Shown in pieces: positions 61,822 through 64,000 of a stretch of 64,000 bases of DNA (the first letter of the stretch is position 1; each line of letters begins with the position of its first letter). The translations under genes were made by a program, and so were the position numbers. The notes under the pieces were generated by a model. It was given only the letters and a program-made list of their open reading frames with translations. It did no database searches and was not told where the DNA came from. The DNA is from a virus. The stretch spans positions 1-64,000 of IMG/VR virus record IMGVR_UViG_3300032116_000155; one strand, given 5' to 3'.

Positions 61822-64000
61822 TGGCAGCATATAATGTATCTATAACGGGTGATTGTAGTAATATGAGTTCTGGGGCAATAACTCTTGCTCCTCTATTTGG
61901 CGTACCACCATATACAATTGATTGGCAGAACCCATCGTTAAGTGCGGATACATCTGTAACACAATCAACTAGAACAGGTCTGTCCGCTGGAACATACAGT
62001 ATTTTAGTAACAGATTCAACGACACCAGATAATCAATATTTAAATGTTCTTATACATGTATCTTCAGGTGTTTGTGCTTCAATAGTTTCAAATGTTGAGG
62101 CAACATGTGGTAATGATAATGGCACATTAACTGTGTCGGCGACTACACCATATAATCCGGTTTCTTGTTATCTTTATGAATACGATGGAACATCATCTGG
62201 AACTTATATTACGTCTGCGACAACCTCGAATACATATACATTTAATGGGTTAGCCTCTGGGTTATATTATGTAGAAATTATTGATGGAGGAGGGTGTAGT
62301 GGTTCTACAGGCACTTGCGTAATAGAAACAACACCTGTGTTTGATTTCGGAATATACTCAGTAGGTAATGCTGGTTGCACTAATGAACTAACAGGTGCTT
62401 TAATTGTAACAGGGTTAACGGCAACTGGCCCAGTTACATACTTATGGAGCAATGGTGAAATAACACCGTCAATAACAGGATTAACAGCCGGTGTTTATAG
62501 TGTAACGATTACAGATTTAAATGGCTGTTCGATAACAAAAAGCGGTACTGTTGTAACTGAAGATCCTTTGGGCTTGGTTGGTATAACAACTATTTCACCT
62601 ACATGTTTTAATTCGGATGGAATCATTACTGTTAATATATCAGGAGGCACAGCACCATATTATTATCAGTTATCTAATGGATATAGTGAAATAACATACT
62701 TAACAACAAAAACTTTTGATAATTTAAGTTCGGGAGTGTACACAATTACTGTGCAAGACGCAGCATTTTGCAGTGATAGTCAAACAGTTCAGTTACTAAC
62801 ACCTAATGCGTTTAATTCTGTTTCTGTTGTAAAGTCAAACTCTATTTGTGGTTTAAATAATGGTTCGATAACCATTAGTGCGGATGGGGGTAATGTGCCT
62901 TATACCTTTTTATTAATTGGTCCTAATTTTAGTACACAAACTTTTGTTGGTTATCCCTCACATACTTTTTCTGGCCTAGAGTCTGGGACATATACTGTTA
63001 GTATTTCAAATCCAGGAGGTTGCGAATATGTAGAAATAGTTGAAATAGATAATCAGCCATTATTTAATTATAATGTTTCTGTTACAGGAATATCTTGTAA
63101 TAGTAAATTTGGTGTGGTTAAAATTGATGTTGATACGCCTGGGCTATATACGTATCAGCTTGGCCCCCAAGTTATCTCAAATACGAGTCAACAGAGTGTT
63201 ACTTTTACTAACTTATTGGCCGGAATATATACTTTATTTATAGAAAATGCCGATCCTAATCAGCCAAAATGTGCGGTATCTCAGCAGGTTTCAATAATAA
63301 AAACACCTAATTTACAGTATTCTTTAGTACCCACAGAATGTGGCTTAGGTGGTGATGGTACAATTACAGCTCTAATCACAACAGGAACTCCCCCATTTAC
63401 ATTTGAATGGTCTCCTAATGTTAATGGTCAGACTGGAATATATGTTACCAATTTAACGGCAGGAACATATAGTGTTAAAATAACAGATGCTAATTCATGT
63501 TCTGTCACAAAAACAACTTTAATCAAATGTTCTGATTATATTACATCATCATATTCGTTATATAATGTATCTCAGGCTACATTTGAGACGAATGATAATA
63601 CCATTCTTAGTTTAGAGAAGATGCTAGGGGATGGCTATTTGCAATTAACTAGTGGTGAAACAGGTTGTTATCTTTCAAAAGCAGACTTTTTTGTTTTAGT
63701 AACAGTTGGTGGTACTGGATATACTGGCAGTAGTTTTTACACAAGTACATCATTATCTAATTATCCTACAAATCAACAATATATAAATGCTTTAGAGACA
63801 CTAGTTGAAACAATACCTGGAATAGGTTCGATATCCATTAATGGTAATAATCTACAAATTTCTAGTGATTGTCAAAAAGAACTTACGGATAAAAATATAA
63901 AAATAGATGTATTAATACAATATGAAGTTTGTTGCCAACAACCGTTACCAACACCTACCGAGACTCCAACGCCTACGGTTAGTCCTACGCCTACGACGAG
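61821..64000 (+). CDS. SprB-like repeat tail fibre with Pro-Thr tract (3' partial)
   Basis: Open from the ATG at 61821 to the window end, 726 codons so far. Seven repeats of about 80 residues share the ending LxAGxYxVxIxDxxxC: LSAGTYSILVTDS (~54), LASGLYYVEIIDGGGCS (~143), LTAGVYSVTITDLNGCS (~221), LSSGVYTITVQDAAFCS (~302), LESGTYTVSISNPGGC (~386), LLAGIYTLFIENADPN (~465), LTAGTYSVKITDANSCS (~545). This is the SprB-repeat pattern of Flavobacterium gliding adhesins. A different domain follows (about 570-700), then [18 protein letters not shown] enters a Pro-Thr tract cut by the window. It directly follows the gpI-like protein, so I infer a long host-binding fibre. Confidence 0.8.
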   Translation, partial: MAAYNVSITGDCSNMSSGAITLAPLFGVPPYTIDWQNPSLSADTSVTQSTRTGLSAGTYSILVTDSTTPDNQYLNVLIHVSSGVCASIVSNVEATCGNDNGTLTVSATTPYNPVSCYLYEYDGTSSGTYITSATTSNTYTFNGLASGLYYVEIIDGGGCSGSTGTCVIETTPVFDFGIYSVGNAGCTNELTGALIVTGLTATGPVTYLWSNGEITPSITGLTAGVYSVTITDLNGCSITKSGTVVTEDPLGLVGITTISPTCFNSDGIITVNISGGTAPYYYQLSNGYSEITYLTTKTFDNLSSGVYTITVQDAAFCSDSQTVQLLTPNAFNSVSVVKSNSICGLNNGSITISADGGNVPYTFLLIGPNFSTQTFVGYPSHTFSGLESGTYTVSISNPGGCEYVEIVEIDNQPLFNYNVSVTGISCNSKFGVVKIDVDTPGLYTYQLGPQVISNTSQQSVTFTNLLAGIYTLFIENADPNQPKCAVSQQVSIIKTPNLQYSLVPTECGLGGDGTITALITTGTPPFTFEWSPNVNGQTGIYVTNLTAGTYSVKITDANSCSVTKTTLIKCSDYITSSYSLYNVSQATFETNDNTILSLEKMLGDGYLQLTSGETGCYLSKADFFVLVTVGGTGYTGSSFYTSTSLSNYPTNQQYINALETLVETIPGIGSISINGNNLQISSDCQKELTDKNIKIDVLIQYEVCCQQPLPTPTETPTPTVSPTPTT
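63942..64000 (+). repeat. Start of another Pro-Thr coding repeat tract
   Basis: Codes [18 protein letters not shown], the same motif set ([11 protein letters not shown]) as the array at 6478-6747. Truncated by the window end. Confidence 0.85.

Noticed and set aside
1-64000. Joining the Pro-Thr tracts at both window ends as one circular gene
   Set aside because: The two ends use different repeat units ([12 protein letters not shown] versus [11 protein letters not shown]) and nothing else shows circularity of the window.

Overview
The window is part of a large, AT-rich genome of a contractile-tailed (T4-like) bacteriophage, very probably infecting a Bacteroidota host. The phage assignment rests on a tail sheath, tail tube, tape measure, gp25/gp6/gp53-type baseplate proteins and a T4-style replication set (family B DNA polymerase, gp32-like SSB, UvsX-like recombinase, FEN/RNase H nuclease, DnaB-type helicase, class I ribonucleotide reductase). 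The host inference rests on weak or absent Shine-Dalgarno sequences with A-rich leaders, and on a tail protein built from repeats like those of the Bacteroidota gliding adhesin SprB. No capsid, portal, terminase, primase or clamp-loader genes are present, so much of the genome lies outside. Both window ends cut genes. No gap longer than 300 bases lacks a gene, and I saw no tRNA, CRISPR array, integrase or insertion sequence.

Layout. 1-6750: fibre/adhesin region. It holds the end of a Pro-Thr-repeat protein with a LamG-like domain, a probable fibre protein, a five-gene translationally coupled glycosyltransferase cassette (1656-5817), a small Ig/BppU-like protein and a second Pro-Thr-repeat protein. 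6823-14716: an unknown protein, DNA polymerase, then minus-strand genes for a small virion-type protein, a neck protein, an Fe/Mn superoxide dismutase and a SNF2 helicase. 14802-36355: neck/tail module (sheath terminator candidate, sheath, FkbM methyltransferase, HAD phosphatase, tail tube, tail-assembly chaperone with a probable +1 frameshift, tape measure, giant baseplate/hub proteins). 36384-46521: small proteins, then SSB, UvsX, FkbM methyltransferase, RNase H, helicase, NrdB and NrdA. 46596-64000: baseplate wedge and fibre-attachment module ending in an incomplete SprB-like repeat protein that runs into another Pro-Thr repeat tract.

Expression. The octamer TATTTATA (last base variable) recurs at about 19 sites 4-30 bases before start codons, mostly of structural genes and on both strands. 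It is a strong candidate for the phage late promoter. Polymerase, SSB and SNF2 helicase genes lack it and share a different TTTAACGTTTAAAC-like element. Several intrinsic terminators sit just before these promoters or between convergent genes.

Most interesting. (i) Mucin-like Thr/Pro repeat stalks lie beside a glycosyltransferase cassette whose first enzyme belongs to the family that O-GlcNAcylates Thr/Pro-rich proteins in protists; this suggests a self-glycosylating fibre system. (ii) A phage fibre carries SprB-type repeats. (iii) A +1 frameshift site (TTT TTT CGG) fuses two tail-chaperone reading frames. (iv) A phage superoxide dismutase retains all metal ligands. (v) Short N-termini ending in Leu-X-Glu on several unrelated proteins resemble T4 capsid-targeting peptides.
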